DNA of 64,000 nt from Streptomyces liliifuscus (GCF_016598615.1 NZ_CP066831.1:10044001-10108000); one strand, 5' to 3'. Counted from the first letter of the stretch, positions 18,840-26,735 are shown. Numbers and translations: made by a program. Notes: a model not told the origin generated them from the letters alone.

Positions 18840-19130
18840 TCAGACCCGCCCGGTCAGCTCGTAGCCGGCGTCGTCGACGACCTCGGCGATCAACTTGTCG
18901 TCCGGCTCGGCGACGCCGACGACCGTGACCCGACCGGTGTCGAGGTCGACGTCGACCCCGGTCACGCCGTCCAGCTCGCCGATGACCTGGGTGAGCGTGG
19001 CCTTGCAGTGGCCGCACGTCATGCCGGACACGGCGTAGGTCGTGGTGACGGTGACGGCCTCGGCGGCCGTCGCGCGGTCGGTGGTGGCGGTCGAGCAGGA
19101 GCCGTCGGTGGAGCAGCAGGACGAGGACAT
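18840..19130 (-). CDS. copZ: Copper chaperone with HMA domain
   Basis: 96-residue cytosolic Cu(I) chaperone expected to hand copper to CopA and to CsoR. The HMA domain (about residues 26-93) has the metal site GMTCGHC. Unusually for CopZ, it has an N-terminal extension with three more cysteines (SSSCCSTDGSC), which could bind extra metal. The ATG follows GGAGGAACCC. The promoter just upstream has -35 TTGCGT, a 17-bp spacer and -10 TATACA on this strand, with a CsoR-type palindrome inside the spacer. Confidence 0.95.
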   Translation of the reverse strand: MSSSCCSTDGSCSTATTDRATAAEAVTVTTTYAVSGMTCGHCKATLTQVIGELDGVTGVDVDLDTGRVTVVGVAEPDDKLIAEVVDDAGYELTGRV

Positions 19131-19193
19131 GGGTTCCTCCTGGTGAGTACAGTCCGTCTCGGATACGGGGTGGGGGTATCCGTGTCGAGAACC

Positions 19194-19222
19194 TGTATAC
19201 CCCTGTAGGGTATCTGACGCAA
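19194..19222 (-). promoter_or_regulatory. copZ-copA promoter with CsoR-type operator in the spacer
   Basis: On the minus strand, TTGCGT (19222-19217) and TATACA (19199-19194) are 17 bp apart. The operator at 19197-19213 has 6-bp arms ATACCC/GGGTAT around a 5-bp centre, matching the TACCC...GGGTA half-sites bound by actinobacterial CsoR. A repressor bound there would block RNA polymerase until Cu(I) is sensed. csoR itself is not in the window. Confidence 0.8.
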
Positions 19223-19236
19223 GCCATTCAGTCGCC

Positions 19237-19264
19237 TTGACTTTATACCCCCTAGGGGTATGTT
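19237..19264 (+). promoter_or_regulatory. Promoter of the divergent copper gene with a second CsoR-type operator
   Basis: TTGACT (19237-19242), 16-bp spacer and TATGTT (19259-19264). The operator at 19245-19261 has perfect 7-bp arms ATACCCC/GGGGTAT around CTA and occupies the spacer and part of the -10 box. It is the mirror arrangement of the copZ promoter and implies copper-induced expression of the gene at 19323. Confidence 0.8.
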
Positions 19265-19322
19265 GAAGTGCATCGAGGGGCCTCGCCCCCAGTCATCGGC
19301 CCACGTCCCTCAGGAGATGGCC

Positions 19323-20321
19323 ATGCATACCGGAGTGAAGATCACCGCGTTCGCCGCAGCACTCGCCGCGACCTTCGGCACCGCCTACGGCGTGGGCCAG
19401 GGCATCGATCCCGTCGTCGCGGACCGCGAGCCCGCGAGCCACGACACCCACGCCGAACCGTCACCGGAGCCGGAAGGAGGCGGCGGCCACGCGGAGCACG
19501 AGTCCACGCAGGAGGGCCAGTCGCTGCCGGCCGGCGGACTGCAGATCTCCGAGAACGGCTACACCCTCGACCTCAAGACCCCCCGGATCGAGGCCCGGCA
19601 GCGCGCCGACCTGCGCTTCACCATCCAGGACGAGAAGGGTCGCGCGGTGACCTCGTACAAGCGCGAACACGAGAAGGAACTCCACCTCATCGTGGCCTCG
19701 CGCGACCTGGTCACCTATCGCCATCTGCACCCCACCCGCGCCGCCGACGGCACCTGGAGCATCCCCGTCGAGCTGCCCCGGGCGGGCGGCTACCGGGTCT
19801 TCGCCGACTTCACCCCGGCGAAGAAGGGGGCCGAGAACCTCACCCTCGGCGCCGACCTCGCGGCCTCGGGACCGTACGAGCCGAAGGGGCTGCCGGCGGC
19901 GAGCACGACGGCCAAGGTCGACGGATACGAGGTCAAGCTGGCGGGCGGGCTGCGACCGGGCGCGGCCGGAGAGCTGGAGCTGAACGTCTCCCGCGCCGGC
20001 AAGCCCGTGACCGACCTCCAGCCCTATCTCGGCGCCTACGGCCACCTGGTCGCCCTGCGCTCCGGCGACCTCGCATACCTCCACGTCCACCCCAACGGCG
20101 AACCCGGCGACGGAAAGACCAAGTCCGGCCCCGGCATCTCGTTCACGGCCACCGCGCCGAGCCCGGGCGCGTACCGACTCTTCCTCGACTTCAAGCATCA
20201 AGGCGTGGTCAGGACCGCCGAGTTCACCGTTCACGCGGGTGAGGCATCGGGCGGCAAGGGCGACCACGGCAAGGCCGCTGAAGAGACCACCGAGGAGACC
20301 TCGGACGGCCACGGGCACTGA
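19323..20321 (+). CDS. Secreted or membrane-anchored copper-associated protein, His/Met-poor beta-domain type
   Basis: 332 residues starting at ATG 19323 (MHTGVKITAF), with AGGAG 7 nt upstream; ATG 19317 is possible but overlaps the ribosome site. An N-terminal hydrophobic segment (about residues 5-27) acts as signal or anchor. It is followed by a His/Glu-rich linker (ASHDTHAEPSPEPEGGGGHAE), two related immunoglobulin-like beta regions with repeated HLHP/HVHP motifs (YRHLHPT, YLHVHPN), and a His-rich tail ending in DGHGH. Such actinobacterial proteins occur beside copA/copZ, but no biochemical role is known to me. Periplasm-side copper binding is an inference from context, the operator and the paired HxHP motifs. 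Confidence 0.85.
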   Translation: MHTGVKITAFAAALAATFGTAYGVGQGIDPVVADREPASHDTHAEPSPEPEGGGGHAEHESTQEGQSLPAGGLQISENGYTLDLKTPRIEARQRADLRFTIQDEKGRAVTSYKREHEKELHLIVASRDLVTYRHLHPTRAADGTWSIPVELPRAGGYRVFADFTPAKKGAENLTLGADLAASGPYEPKGLPAASTTAKVDGYEVKLAGGLRPGAAGELELNVSRAGKPVTDLQPYLGAYGHLVALRSGDLAYLHVHPNGEPGDGKTKSGPGISFTATAPSPGAYRLFLDFKHQGVVRTAEFTVHAGEASGGKGDHGKAAEETTEETSDGHGH

Positions 20322-20354
20322 AGGGGACCGTCCGTTCTGAGTCGGATCGGCGAA

Positions 20355-20382
20355 CCCCACGTACTAAGCGGGTACGTAGGGG
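20355..20382. promoter_or_regulatory. Inverted repeat upstream of DUF5134 gene
   Basis: Arms CCCCACGTAC (20355-20364) and GTACGTAGGGG (20372-20382) pair with a single bulged base around a 7-nt loop. It could be the terminator of the gene ending at 20321 or an operator for the gene starting at 20435. No T-tract follows. Confidence 0.45.
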
Positions 20383-20434
20383 TCGGCGATCGGTGAGCCG
20401 GAGAACGGGCCCGGCTCACCCGAAGGGTGGAGTC

Positions 20435-21154
20435 ATGACGGGACCGCTTCTGGGCTGGACGTTGGTGGTGTTGGGTGTCGGCGTGGCCGGCGGCAACCTG
20501 CTTCGTATGGCTCTCGTCAGAGGCTGGGCCCGGTTCGAGGCGGCGGCCGAGGCCGTGATGGGCGGGGGCATGGCCGTGATGGCCGCGCCGCCGACGGCAG
20601 GGCACTACGGCGCGCACAGCACCTGGTGGGCCGCGGTGTTCGGCGCCTTCTGTCTCGGCGGCGTGGCGCTGTCCGTACGGCATGCGGCCCGCGGCGGTCT
20701 GCGGTATCTGCGTCACGGCGGCCACGTCGTGATCGGCAGCGCCGCCATGGTGCTCATGACGCTGGCCATGTCCGGAACCACGTCCTCACCCGCTCTCGCG
20801 CTGGCCGGTTCCTCCGGGCACGGAGGGATGGCGGGCATGGCCGGGATGGAGAGCGTGGGAGCCCACGGCCACGGGGGTGTGGCCGAGGCGGCCGGCTCCG
20901 CGGGAGGCGCGCTCGCCTGGCGTGTGGCCTTCTGGGCGTTGGCCGCGTACTTCGTCGTCTTCATGGCTCTGGCCGTGCGTGCCCGTCTGCGCGGCAGGGA
21001 CGGGGCGCTGCCGGCCGTGGCCGACGGCACGCGGGTCCGCCACCGTCACGCCCGACGAAGTCCCTCGCTGCTCACCGTGCCGAACGCGCGCCTGGCCGGT
21101 CATGTCGGAATGGGCGGCTCGATGGCGACGATGCTTCTGATGATGACCGCGTGA
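20435..21154 (+). CDS. DUF5134 domain integral membrane protein
   Basis: 239-residue membrane protein with five or so hydrophobic helices. It matches the actinobacterial DUF5134 pattern: MTGPLLGWTLVVLGVGVAGG first helix, EAVMGGGMAVMA, then a Gly/His/Met-rich loop (SSGHGGMAGMAGMESVGAHGHGG) that may bind metal. ATG 20435 follows GGGTGGAGTC. Function is unknown; in Streptomyces this family is found beside copper genes, as here. A 14-bp tandem duplication (TGATGATGACCGCG twice, from about 21139) straddles the stop codon, so the stop is repeated in frame shortly after. Confidence 0.82.
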   Translation: MTGPLLGWTLVVLGVGVAGGNLLRMALVRGWARFEAAAEAVMGGGMAVMAAPPTAGHYGAHSTWWAAVFGAFCLGGVALSVRHAARGGLRYLRHGGHVVIGSAAMVLMTLAMSGTTSSPALALAGSSGHGGMAGMAGMESVGAHGHGGVAEAAGSAGGALAWRVAFWALAAYFVVFMALAVRARLRGRDGALPAVADGTRVRHRHARRSPSLLTVPNARLAGHVGMGGSMATMLLMMTA

Positions 21155-21196
21155 TGATGACCGCGTGAAGAGGGCGGCCTGGAGCCGGCCCTGACG

Positions 21197-22387
21197 TCAT
21201 GGCGTGTCCTGGTCCTGGACCGGGAGGCGCAACCGGAGTTCGTATCCGCCGTCCGCCGTCGGGCCGGACGTGACGGTGCCGCCGAGGAGTTCGGCCCGCT
21301 GGCGCAGACCGACGAGGCCGTGGTGTGCGCCGGGCAGGGGGAGCGCGGGACGGGTGGGGGAGGCGTTGGTGACGGTGGCGTGGACGGTGTCGTCCGCGTG
21401 GTGGACGTGAATGGTGGCGGTGGCCCCGGGGGCGTGCTTGCGTACGTTGGTCAGCGCTTCCTGGACCGTCCGGTAGACGGCGCGCTGGACGGTCGCGGGC
21501 AGGTCGTCGGGCAGGTCCGTGCGCAGCGTGGCCTCGATGCCGCTGGTGTCGACCAGCCGCTGGAGGTCCGCCAGGGACGGCTGCGGAGTCAGCTCCGTGG
21601 GACGGCTTCCGGAGGCGCGCAGGACGCCGACCATGTGCCGCAGCTCGTCCAGTGTCTGCACACTGAGCCGCCGGATCGTGGCCGCAGCCTCCCTCGCCTC
21701 CGGGTCCCGCGTGCCCACCTGAAGCACTCCGGCCCGTACGGCGATCAGGCTGACCTGATGGGAGACCACGTCGTGCATCTCCCGGGCGAGTTGCGCGCGT
21801 TCCTTCGCCAGCACGCTCTGGGCCAGCAGCCTGCGTTCGTGCTCCCGCGCCTCGGATATCTCGGAGAGCCGCAGGGACAGTTCGCGTCCGGTCTGGACGA
21901 GCTGGCCGAGAAAGACGGGCGCGACCGCCGTGGCCAGGCTGTAGGTGACCGTGAGCAGGTCGGAGGAGTCCGACAGATCGGCGAACTCCGGTGACGGCCA
22001 CGACCACCAGGTGATGTCGCACGCCGCGAACGCCAGCGCGCACAGGGCCAGGAGCACTCGACGACGACTGAGGGAGGCGAGGGTGTAGAGCGCGATCAGA
22101 GTGGCGAGTACCGCGTCGCCGACCAGGGCCGCGGGCAGGGCGAGCAGGAACGTCGCCAGCGGCAGACGGCGACGGAGTACGAGGGAGAGCGCGGCGAGCA
22201 GGGCGCAGGCCATGCGGAGCCGCTCTTCGCTGTCGAAGTGGATCCAGACGTCCAGCAGGGAGACCGCGACGAGCATGGCGTCCATGAGCGGGGCGGGCAG
22301 GCGGCGGCGGTTCCTCATCCGTGTTTCCGGTCCCGCTTCCGGTCCTCCTTCCGCTTCCGGTCCCGCGACTCCCGTGCGGGGCTTCAC
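21197..22387 (-). CDS. NarL-type two-component sensor histidine kinase
   Basis: 396-residue membrane histidine kinase. Four to five hydrophobic helices (about residues 40-150) form the sensor region without a large extracellular domain. The dimerisation/phosphoacceptor motif is REMHDVVSHQVSLI, as in the HPK7 (NarL) class, followed by the N box VQEALTNVRKHA and a degenerate G box (HHGLVGLRQRAELLGG). I chose GTG 22387, which overlaps the regulator stop as GTGA with GGAGGA just upstream; ATG 22318 would remove 23 residues of Pro/Gly-rich leader. Signal unknown. Confidence 0.88.
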   Translation of the reverse strand: MKPRTGVAGPEAEGGPEAGPETRMRNRRRLPAPLMDAMLVAVSLLDVWIHFDSEERLRMACALLAALSLVLRRRLPLATFLLALPAALVGDAVLATLIALYTLASLSRRRVLLALCALAFAACDITWWSWPSPEFADLSDSSDLLTVTYSLATAVAPVFLGQLVQTGRELSLRLSEISEAREHERRLLAQSVLAKERAQLAREMHDVVSHQVSLIAVRAGVLQVGTRDPEAREAAATIRRLSVQTLDELRHMVGVLRASGSRPTELTPQPSLADLQRLVDTSGIEATLRTDLPDDLPATVQRAVYRTVQEALTNVRKHAPGATATIHVHHADDTVHATVTNASPTRPALPLPGAHHGLVGLRQRAELLGGTVTSGPTADGGYELRLRLPVQDQDTP

Positions 22388-23049
22388 CCTTCCTCCGGGG
22401 CACGCGGCGGCCTGAGCAGACCCGCGCGTTCGGCGAGCAGGGCCGCCTGGACACGGCTGCCCACCTCCAACTTGGCGAGGACGGCGCTCACATGGTCCTT
22501 GACCGTGCCGATGCTCAGATGCATCCGAGCGCCGATACCGGTGTTGGACAGCCCCTCGGCGATGAGGACGAGAACGGCACGCTCGCGTTCGGTCAGCCGG
22601 GCCACACAACGGGCGGCCTCCTCATGGGGGCCGTTGTCCAGATACCCGTCGACCACGGTCCGGGTGACCCGGGACGACAGGACGACACCGCCGTCGGCCA
22701 AACTGCGTACCAGCAGCGGCAGTTGCACGGGATCGGTGTCCTTGAGCAGGAACCCGGCCGCCCCCGAGCGCAGTGCCGTCGCCACGTACTCGTCCATGTC
22801 GAACGTCGTGAGCATGGCCACCGTGGGCGGCTGCGGCAACCGGCGCAGGTCGGCCAGGACAGTGAGCCCGTCCACGTCCGGCATCCGGATGTCGAGCAGC
22901 ACGACGTCGGGACGCAACTCCCGCGCCGAGTGGACCGCCTGGCCGCCGGGGACCGCCGCCACGACCTCGATCCCGTCCGCGGAGTCGAGGATGTGCCTGA
23001 AGCCCGTACGGATCAGAGCCTCGTCGTCGACCACCAGTACCCGGATCAA
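22384..23049 (-). CDS. LuxR/NarL-family response regulator
   Basis: 221-residue DNA-binding response regulator, partner of the kinase that follows it. The receiver domain has the acidic pocket D8/D9, the phosphoacceptor D53 (VVLLDIRMP) and the conserved lysine (FLLKDTDP). The C-terminal LuxR helix-turn-helix (about residues 150-210) reads LTERERAVLVLIAEGLSNTGI with HLSIGTVKDHVSAVLAKL. The gene is divergent from the DUF418-type gene across 175 bp, which makes that gene a candidate target; no operator was recognised. Confidence 0.93.
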   Translation of the reverse strand: MIRVLVVDDEALIRTGFRHILDSADGIEVVAAVPGGQAVHSARELRPDVVLLDIRMPDVDGLTVLADLRRLPQPPTVAMLTTFDMDEYVATALRSGAAGFLLKDTDPVQLPLLVRSLADGGVVLSSRVTRTVVDGYLDNGPHEEAARCVARLTERERAVLVLIAEGLSNTGIGARMHLSIGTVKDHVSAVLAKLEVGSRVQAALLAERAGLLRPPRAPEEG

Positions 23050-23224
23050 CCTGCGCTCCCTCGCCCCGGGGCCGCCGCTGGACTCCTACGACGCGCAGGA
23101 GCCTCCTCCGGTTCCTTCGCGGCGGCGCTCGCCGGGCGACGGGGGCGGCTCCGGCCGGTCGGCGGGGCAACTCCGGCCACCTGCCGGATGGGCCGGAGCC
23201 CGCACACGCCCGATCCTGAAGCAC

Positions 23225-24469
23225 ATGACACACGACGCGTCATCGGTCTCAACGGCCATGTCCCCGGCGCCTGCCTCGGAACAAGGCAGCACTCCCACCA
23301 CTGCTCCCGCGCCGTCGGCGGGGCGGCTGATAGGCATCGACCTGGCCCGCGGACTCGCGGTCTTCGGCATGTACGCGGCCCATGTCGGCCCGGACCCGTC
23401 GGTGGGCGGGCCACTGGGCTTCGTGCTGGAGCTGGCGCGCGGGCGTTCCTCCGCGCTCTTCGCCCTGCTCGCCGGTTTCTCGCTCGTCCTCATCACCGGC
23501 CGCCCGCATCCCCGGACCGGTCGGGCCGGACGGCAGGCCGTGGGCAGGATCCTCATCCGCTGTGTGGTCCTGGTCGTGCTGGGCTTCGCCCTGACCGCAC
23601 TGGACACCGACGTCGACGTGATCCTCGCGTTCTACGGACTGACCTTCCTCGCCGTGCTCCCGCTGTACCGGCTGCGGGTCCGCACGCTCGCGGTCATCGG
23701 CGCCGCGAGCGCGCTGGTCATGCCCCAAGTGCTGTACGTGATCCGCCAGTCGATCGACAACGGGGACTGGGCCGACGCCGTCATCCGCTGGGACCCGCTG
23801 GCGCGGATCGGCGACACGGACGGTCTCGTCGAGCTGCTGTTCACCGGTGAGTACCCGGTGCTCACCTGGATGCCGTTCATGATCGTCGGCATGGTGGTGG
23901 CCCGGCTCGACCTCGGCCGGGCCAAGGTCCGTGCCCGACTCGCCCTGACCGGCGGCGGGTTGGCCGTCCTCGGCTACGGCGGCTCCTGGCTCGCCCTGCG
24001 CCTCGTCCCGAACGCGCGGGCCACCGTCGCCGCGGCCACGGACGGAGACTCGGCGGCCTCGGCCTGGTGGTCCGACACCGTCGGCTACCTCACGGACGGC
24101 ACCCCGGCCGCCTGGCTGCTGGTGGCCGCGCCGCACAGCCAGACGACGTTCTCCATCCTCGGCAACACGGGCGCGGCGCTCCTCGTGGTGGCCGCCTGCG
24201 TCACCGTCACGGCCCGGATGCCCCGCGTCACGCGCCTGGCCACGCCCGTCGCGGCGGTCGGCATGATCTCCCTGACCGCCTACGTCCTGCACATCCTCGC
24301 CATTTACGTGGTCGGCATGGAGGACGAGACCGTCCCGGCCCTGATCGCGCTGTTCGCCTTCATCGCGACCGCCATGCTGCTGGCGACCGCCTGGACACGA
24401 CGGTTCCGGCGCGGCCCTCTGGAGTACCTGCTCCACGCCACCACACGGGTCACCCGCTACATCAAGTGA
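23225..24469 (+). CDS. DUF418-type integral membrane protein (acyltransferase-like)
   Basis: 414-residue membrane protein with about ten helices. It opens with a hydrophilic Ser/Thr/Pro leader, then the family motif GIDLARGLAVFGMYAAHVGP. The central loop contains LLFTGEYPVLTWMPFMIVGM, and the C-terminal part matches the DUF418 region (MISLTAYVLHILA). Related YeiB-like/heparan-alpha-glucosaminide acetyltransferase-like proteins may transfer acyl groups across the membrane, but the substrate is unknown. The start ATG 23225 has only a weak ribosome site; ATG 23258 is an alternative. Position opposite the two-component genes suggests regulation by them. Confidence 0.83.
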   Translation: MTHDASSVSTAMSPAPASEQGSTPTTAPAPSAGRLIGIDLARGLAVFGMYAAHVGPDPSVGGPLGFVLELARGRSSALFALLAGFSLVLITGRPHPRTGRAGRQAVGRILIRCVVLVVLGFALTALDTDVDVILAFYGLTFLAVLPLYRLRVRTLAVIGAASALVMPQVLYVIRQSIDNGDWADAVIRWDPLARIGDTDGLVELLFTGEYPVLTWMPFMIVGMVVARLDLGRAKVRARLALTGGGLAVLGYGGSWLALRLVPNARATVAAATDGDSAASAWWSDTVGYLTDGTPAAWLLVAAPHSQTTFSILGNTGAALLVVAACVTVTARMPRVTRLATPVAAVGMISLTAYVLHILAIYVVGMEDETVPALIALFAFIATAMLLATAWTRRFRRGPLEYLLHATTRVTRYIK

Positions 24470-24627
24470 CGTCCGGATCAGAGCGAATGACGGTGCCCCC
24501 GTGCCCCCCGTGCCGCCCGGCCCACCGGGCGGCATGGGCACGGGTGCTCAGGGCCCTGCGCAGGGCGGAGACCTCCTCGTCAGACACCCGGTGCTCCCGG
24601 TGGGTCGGCCGGATGTCGGACCCCCGG

Positions 24628-24656
24628 TGTGACGCGATACCCCGGGTAGGTATCAT
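24628..24656 (+). promoter_or_regulatory. Promoter with CsoR-like operator upstream of DUF6153-DUF305
   Basis: TGTGAC (24628-24633), a 17-bp spacer and TATCAT (24651-24656). The spacer holds TACCCCGGGTA (24638-24648), with 5-bp arms TACCC/GGGTA, inside a second dyad GATACC...GGTATC (24636-24654). Geometry and half-sites match the two copper promoters at 19194 and 19237, so this transcription unit is probably part of the copper regulon. Seen in sequence; regulator assignment is inference. Confidence 0.65.
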
Positions 24657-24699
24657 CCCCTCGTATCCACTCCGGTGGCACCCGAGACGCAAGGGACCC

Positions 24700-25128
24700 A
24701 TGGCCAGTGTCTGCGACGAGGCGGTGAACCGCCTCGGACGGCTCGCTCGACCGCGATCGACGTCGCGGTCCGTCGGGCTGCTCGTGTGCGCGCTGCTCCT
24801 CGGCCTGGTCGGCATGCACGGCCTCGGACCGGTTCCCGCGGGCGCCGGCCACGACCCGATGCCGGTGGCCGCGCCCATGAGCGTGGTGGCGTCGATGCCG
24901 GACGCGTGCGAGCACGGCGAAGGCGGCTGCACGGGCCATGCCCAGCACGCGGATCCGACGTGCGCGTCCGCGTCGGTCGCCGGTTCGCCCGCGATGGTGC
25001 CGGTGCTGCTGTCCGACGTGGCGGCCTGTGCCGGAGTGCCACGGGCAGGCGCCGCCTCGACCGGCAGCGGTCCCGACGGCGGCCGGGCGCCGCCCTCACT
25101 CTCCGAACTCCAACTCCTGCGGATCTAG
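24700..25128 (+). CDS. DUF6153-like small membrane/secreted protein
   Basis: 142-residue protein with one hydrophobic segment (about residues 24-45, VGLLVCALLLGLVGMHGLGP) followed by an extracytoplasmic part with His, Met and paired Cys (ACEHGEGGCTGHAQHADPTC). This pattern, an N-terminal helix plus a Cys/His/Met-rich tail located directly upstream of a DUF305 gene, fits the actinobacterial DUF6153 family of unknown function. ATG 24700 follows AAGGGACCC. The residue content and the CsoR-like promoter suggest metal binding outside the cell membrane, but this is unproven. Confidence 0.75.
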   Translation: MASVCDEAVNRLGRLARPRSTSRSVGLLVCALLLGLVGMHGLGPVPAGAGHDPMPVAAPMSVVASMPDACEHGEGGCTGHAQHADPTCASASVAGSPAMVPVLLSDVAACAGVPRAGAASTGSGPDGGRAPPSLSELQLLRI

Positions 25129-25213
25129 AGCGGCCCGCGAGGCGTCGTACGCCATTTGGCGCGGCGCCGCGCTCCGGCACGCCCTTCATCCCAACCGTCC
25201 CAGGAGTTCCACC

Positions 25214-25855
25214 ATGACAGCGCACCGCGCACTCGTCCGCCGAACCGTCCTGTCCGTCACCGCGGGAGCCGCCGCACTCGTCCTCGCCGCCTGCGGCAGT
25301 GACAGCGGCAGCGGAGGACACGACATGGGGTCCATGGAGTCCGACTCCGGCCCCACGACGACCGCCCCGGCCAAGGCCGGCGACCACAACGACGCGGACG
25401 TCGACTTCTCCAAGGAGATGATCCAGCACCATCGTCAGGCCGTCGACATGGCCGAACTGGCCGCCGACCGCGCCTCCTCGCAGGAGGTCAAGGACCTGGC
25501 CACGAAGGTCAAGGGCGCACAGGACCCGGAGATCAAGACCATGTCCGGCTGGCTCACCTCGTGGGGCGAGGACGTGCCCGAGGAGATGTCCGGCGCCATG
25601 GACCACGACATGTCGTCCGCCATGCCCGGCATGATGAGCGGCAAGGACATGGACAAGCTGGAGAAAGCCTCCGGCGCCGAGTTCGACACCATGTTCCTCA
25701 CGATGATGGTCGAACATCACGAGGGCGCCGTCGACATGGCCGAGACCGAGAAGGCCGACGGCAAGTACGGCCCCGCCACGAAGCTCGCGGACGCCGTCGT
25801 GACGGCCCAGACCGCCGAGATCAAGCAGATGAACAAGATGCTCGGCAAGAGCTGA
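25214..25855 (+). CDS. DUF305 lipoprotein
   Basis: 213-residue lipoprotein with signal peptide and lipobox LAAC (LVLAACGSD). The mature part is Met/His/Asp-rich (GGHDMGSMESD, MDHDMSSAMPGMMSG) and contains the two DUF305 motifs MIQHHRQAVDMAE and MMVEHHEGAVDMAE. These give a four-helix ferritin-like fold with paired histidines. It is in the same orientation 85 bp behind the DUF6153-like gene, with GGAG before ATG 25214. Some DUF305 proteins are linked to copper stress; the shared CsoR-like promoter supports that here. Confidence 0.92.
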   Translation: MTAHRALVRRTVLSVTAGAAALVLAACGSDSGSGGHDMGSMESDSGPTTTAPAKAGDHNDADVDFSKEMIQHHRQAVDMAELAADRASSQEVKDLATKVKGAQDPEIKTMSGWLTSWGEDVPEEMSGAMDHDMSSAMPGMMSGKDMDKLEKASGAEFDTMFLTMMVEHHEGAVDMAETEKADGKYGPATKLADAVVTAQTAEIKQMNKMLGKS

Positions 25856-25872
25856 CACCTCGTCATGATGCG

Positions 25873-25906
25873 GTGGGCCGACGGGGCGTGAGCCGCGTTG
25901 GCCCAC
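25873..25906 (+). terminator. Terminator of the DUF305 operon
   Basis: Hairpin with 11-bp arms GTGGGCCGACG / CGTTGGCCCAC (one G-T pair) and a 12-nt loop, 17 bp after the DUF305 stop. No T-tract, as is common in Streptomyces. Confidence 0.6.
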
Positions 25907-25980
25907 TCGGTCGGCAGGCTTCCCCGCGCCCCGTCCGGTCCGTTGGCGATCTCGTCGTTCGGAACGCAACCTTCAGTCGT

Positions 25981-26014
25981 GTACGGGTGAACGGCCACGT
26001 GTGTTCACCCGTAC
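25981..26014. promoter_or_regulatory. Perfect 12-bp inverted repeat upstream of lipoprotein gene
   Basis: GTACGGGTGAAC (25981-25992) and GTTCACCCGTAC (26003-26014) around a 10-nt loop, 59 bp before the GTG at 26074. It could be an operator or an attenuator/leader hairpin for the lipoprotein gene. The regulator is unknown. Confidence 0.55.
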
Positions 26015-26073
26015 CCCTTGTCGTACGTCTGGCCGCTCACGCGGACAGGAACAGCCCGGATTCGGAGAGGTAC

Positions 26074-26604
26074 GTGTCACAGCAGCCACAGCGAGGACGG
26101 ACCGGCCGCACTTTCACCGCCCACGGGGTGCGCCGCGCCGCCCTGATCGGCAGCCTCGCCCTTCTTCCCCTGGTCACGGCCTGCAGCGGCGGGAGCGACG
26201 ACAAGGCCGAGGGCGACAGCAAGCCGTCGACCGCCGCCATGGCCGCGGTCGTGGCACCGGCGAAGGTCGAGGTGATCGCCAACCTCACCGGCTGCAAGGT
26301 CAAGATCCGAACCGACGCGGACGAACTCCGCGAAGGTGTCTGCCACACCCCCGCGGGCGACTACCTCATCACGACCTTTCCCGAGGAGAAGTACAAGCTG
26401 ACCTGGCTGGACAGCGCCGCCATCTACGGGGGCAAGTACCTCGTCGGCCCGCGCTGGGCCATCAGCGCGAAGCCGAACATGCTCGGACCGCTGCGCAAGA
26501 AGGTCGGCGGCACCATCCAGGACCTGGAGGCCATGCACGCGCAGCCCTCCCCGAGTTCGTCGAAGAGTTCGTCGAAGTACGGGCCGGAGCCCAGCTCGTC
26601 CTAG
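26074..26604 (+). CDS. Putative lipoprotein of unknown function
   Basis: 176 residues from GTG 26074, with GGAGAGG 4 nt upstream. A basic N-region (RRAALIGSL) leads into a hydrophobic stretch and lipobox LVTAC (TACSGGSDD), so it is probably lipid-anchored outside the membrane. The mature part has a pair of cysteines (LTGCKVKI and REGVCHTP) about 17 residues apart and a beta-rich centre, then a Ser/Pro tail. I recognise no named family. It is flanked by an upstream inverted repeat and a strong downstream hairpin, so it is probably transcribed alone. Confidence 0.8.
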   Translation: MSQQPQRGRTGRTFTAHGVRRAALIGSLALLPLVTACSGGSDDKAEGDSKPSTAAMAAVVAPAKVEVIANLTGCKVKIRTDADELREGVCHTPAGDYLITTFPEEKYKLTWLDSAAIYGGKYLVGPRWAISAKPNMLGPLRKKVGGTIQDLEAMHAQPSPSSSKSSSKYGPEPSSS

Positions 26605-26632
26605 GGGCGGCCCTGCTCCCGTTTCCCGTCAT

Positions 26633-26672
26633 CGAACGCCCCCTCACAGCCGCGGCTGTGAGGGGGCGTTCG
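26633..26672. terminator. Strong hairpin terminator, perfect 40-bp palindrome
   Basis: Arms of 19 bp (26633-26651 and 26654-26672) beginning CGAACGCCCCCTCACAGCC, around GC. It lies 29 bp after the lipoprotein stop and would work in both directions, also closing the TetR remnant on the minus strand. Confidence 0.8.
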
Positions 26673-26735
26673 GGTTGACGTGGGATCACGGCCGGGTCTG
26701 GGTGCCCGGCCGACTGTGCCCGGGCAGTCGGCCAT

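Noticed and set aside
16291..18864. Plus-strand open frame of over 850 codons
   Set aside because: Runs antisense to copA along its entire length; the CopA reading has every P-type ATPase motif.
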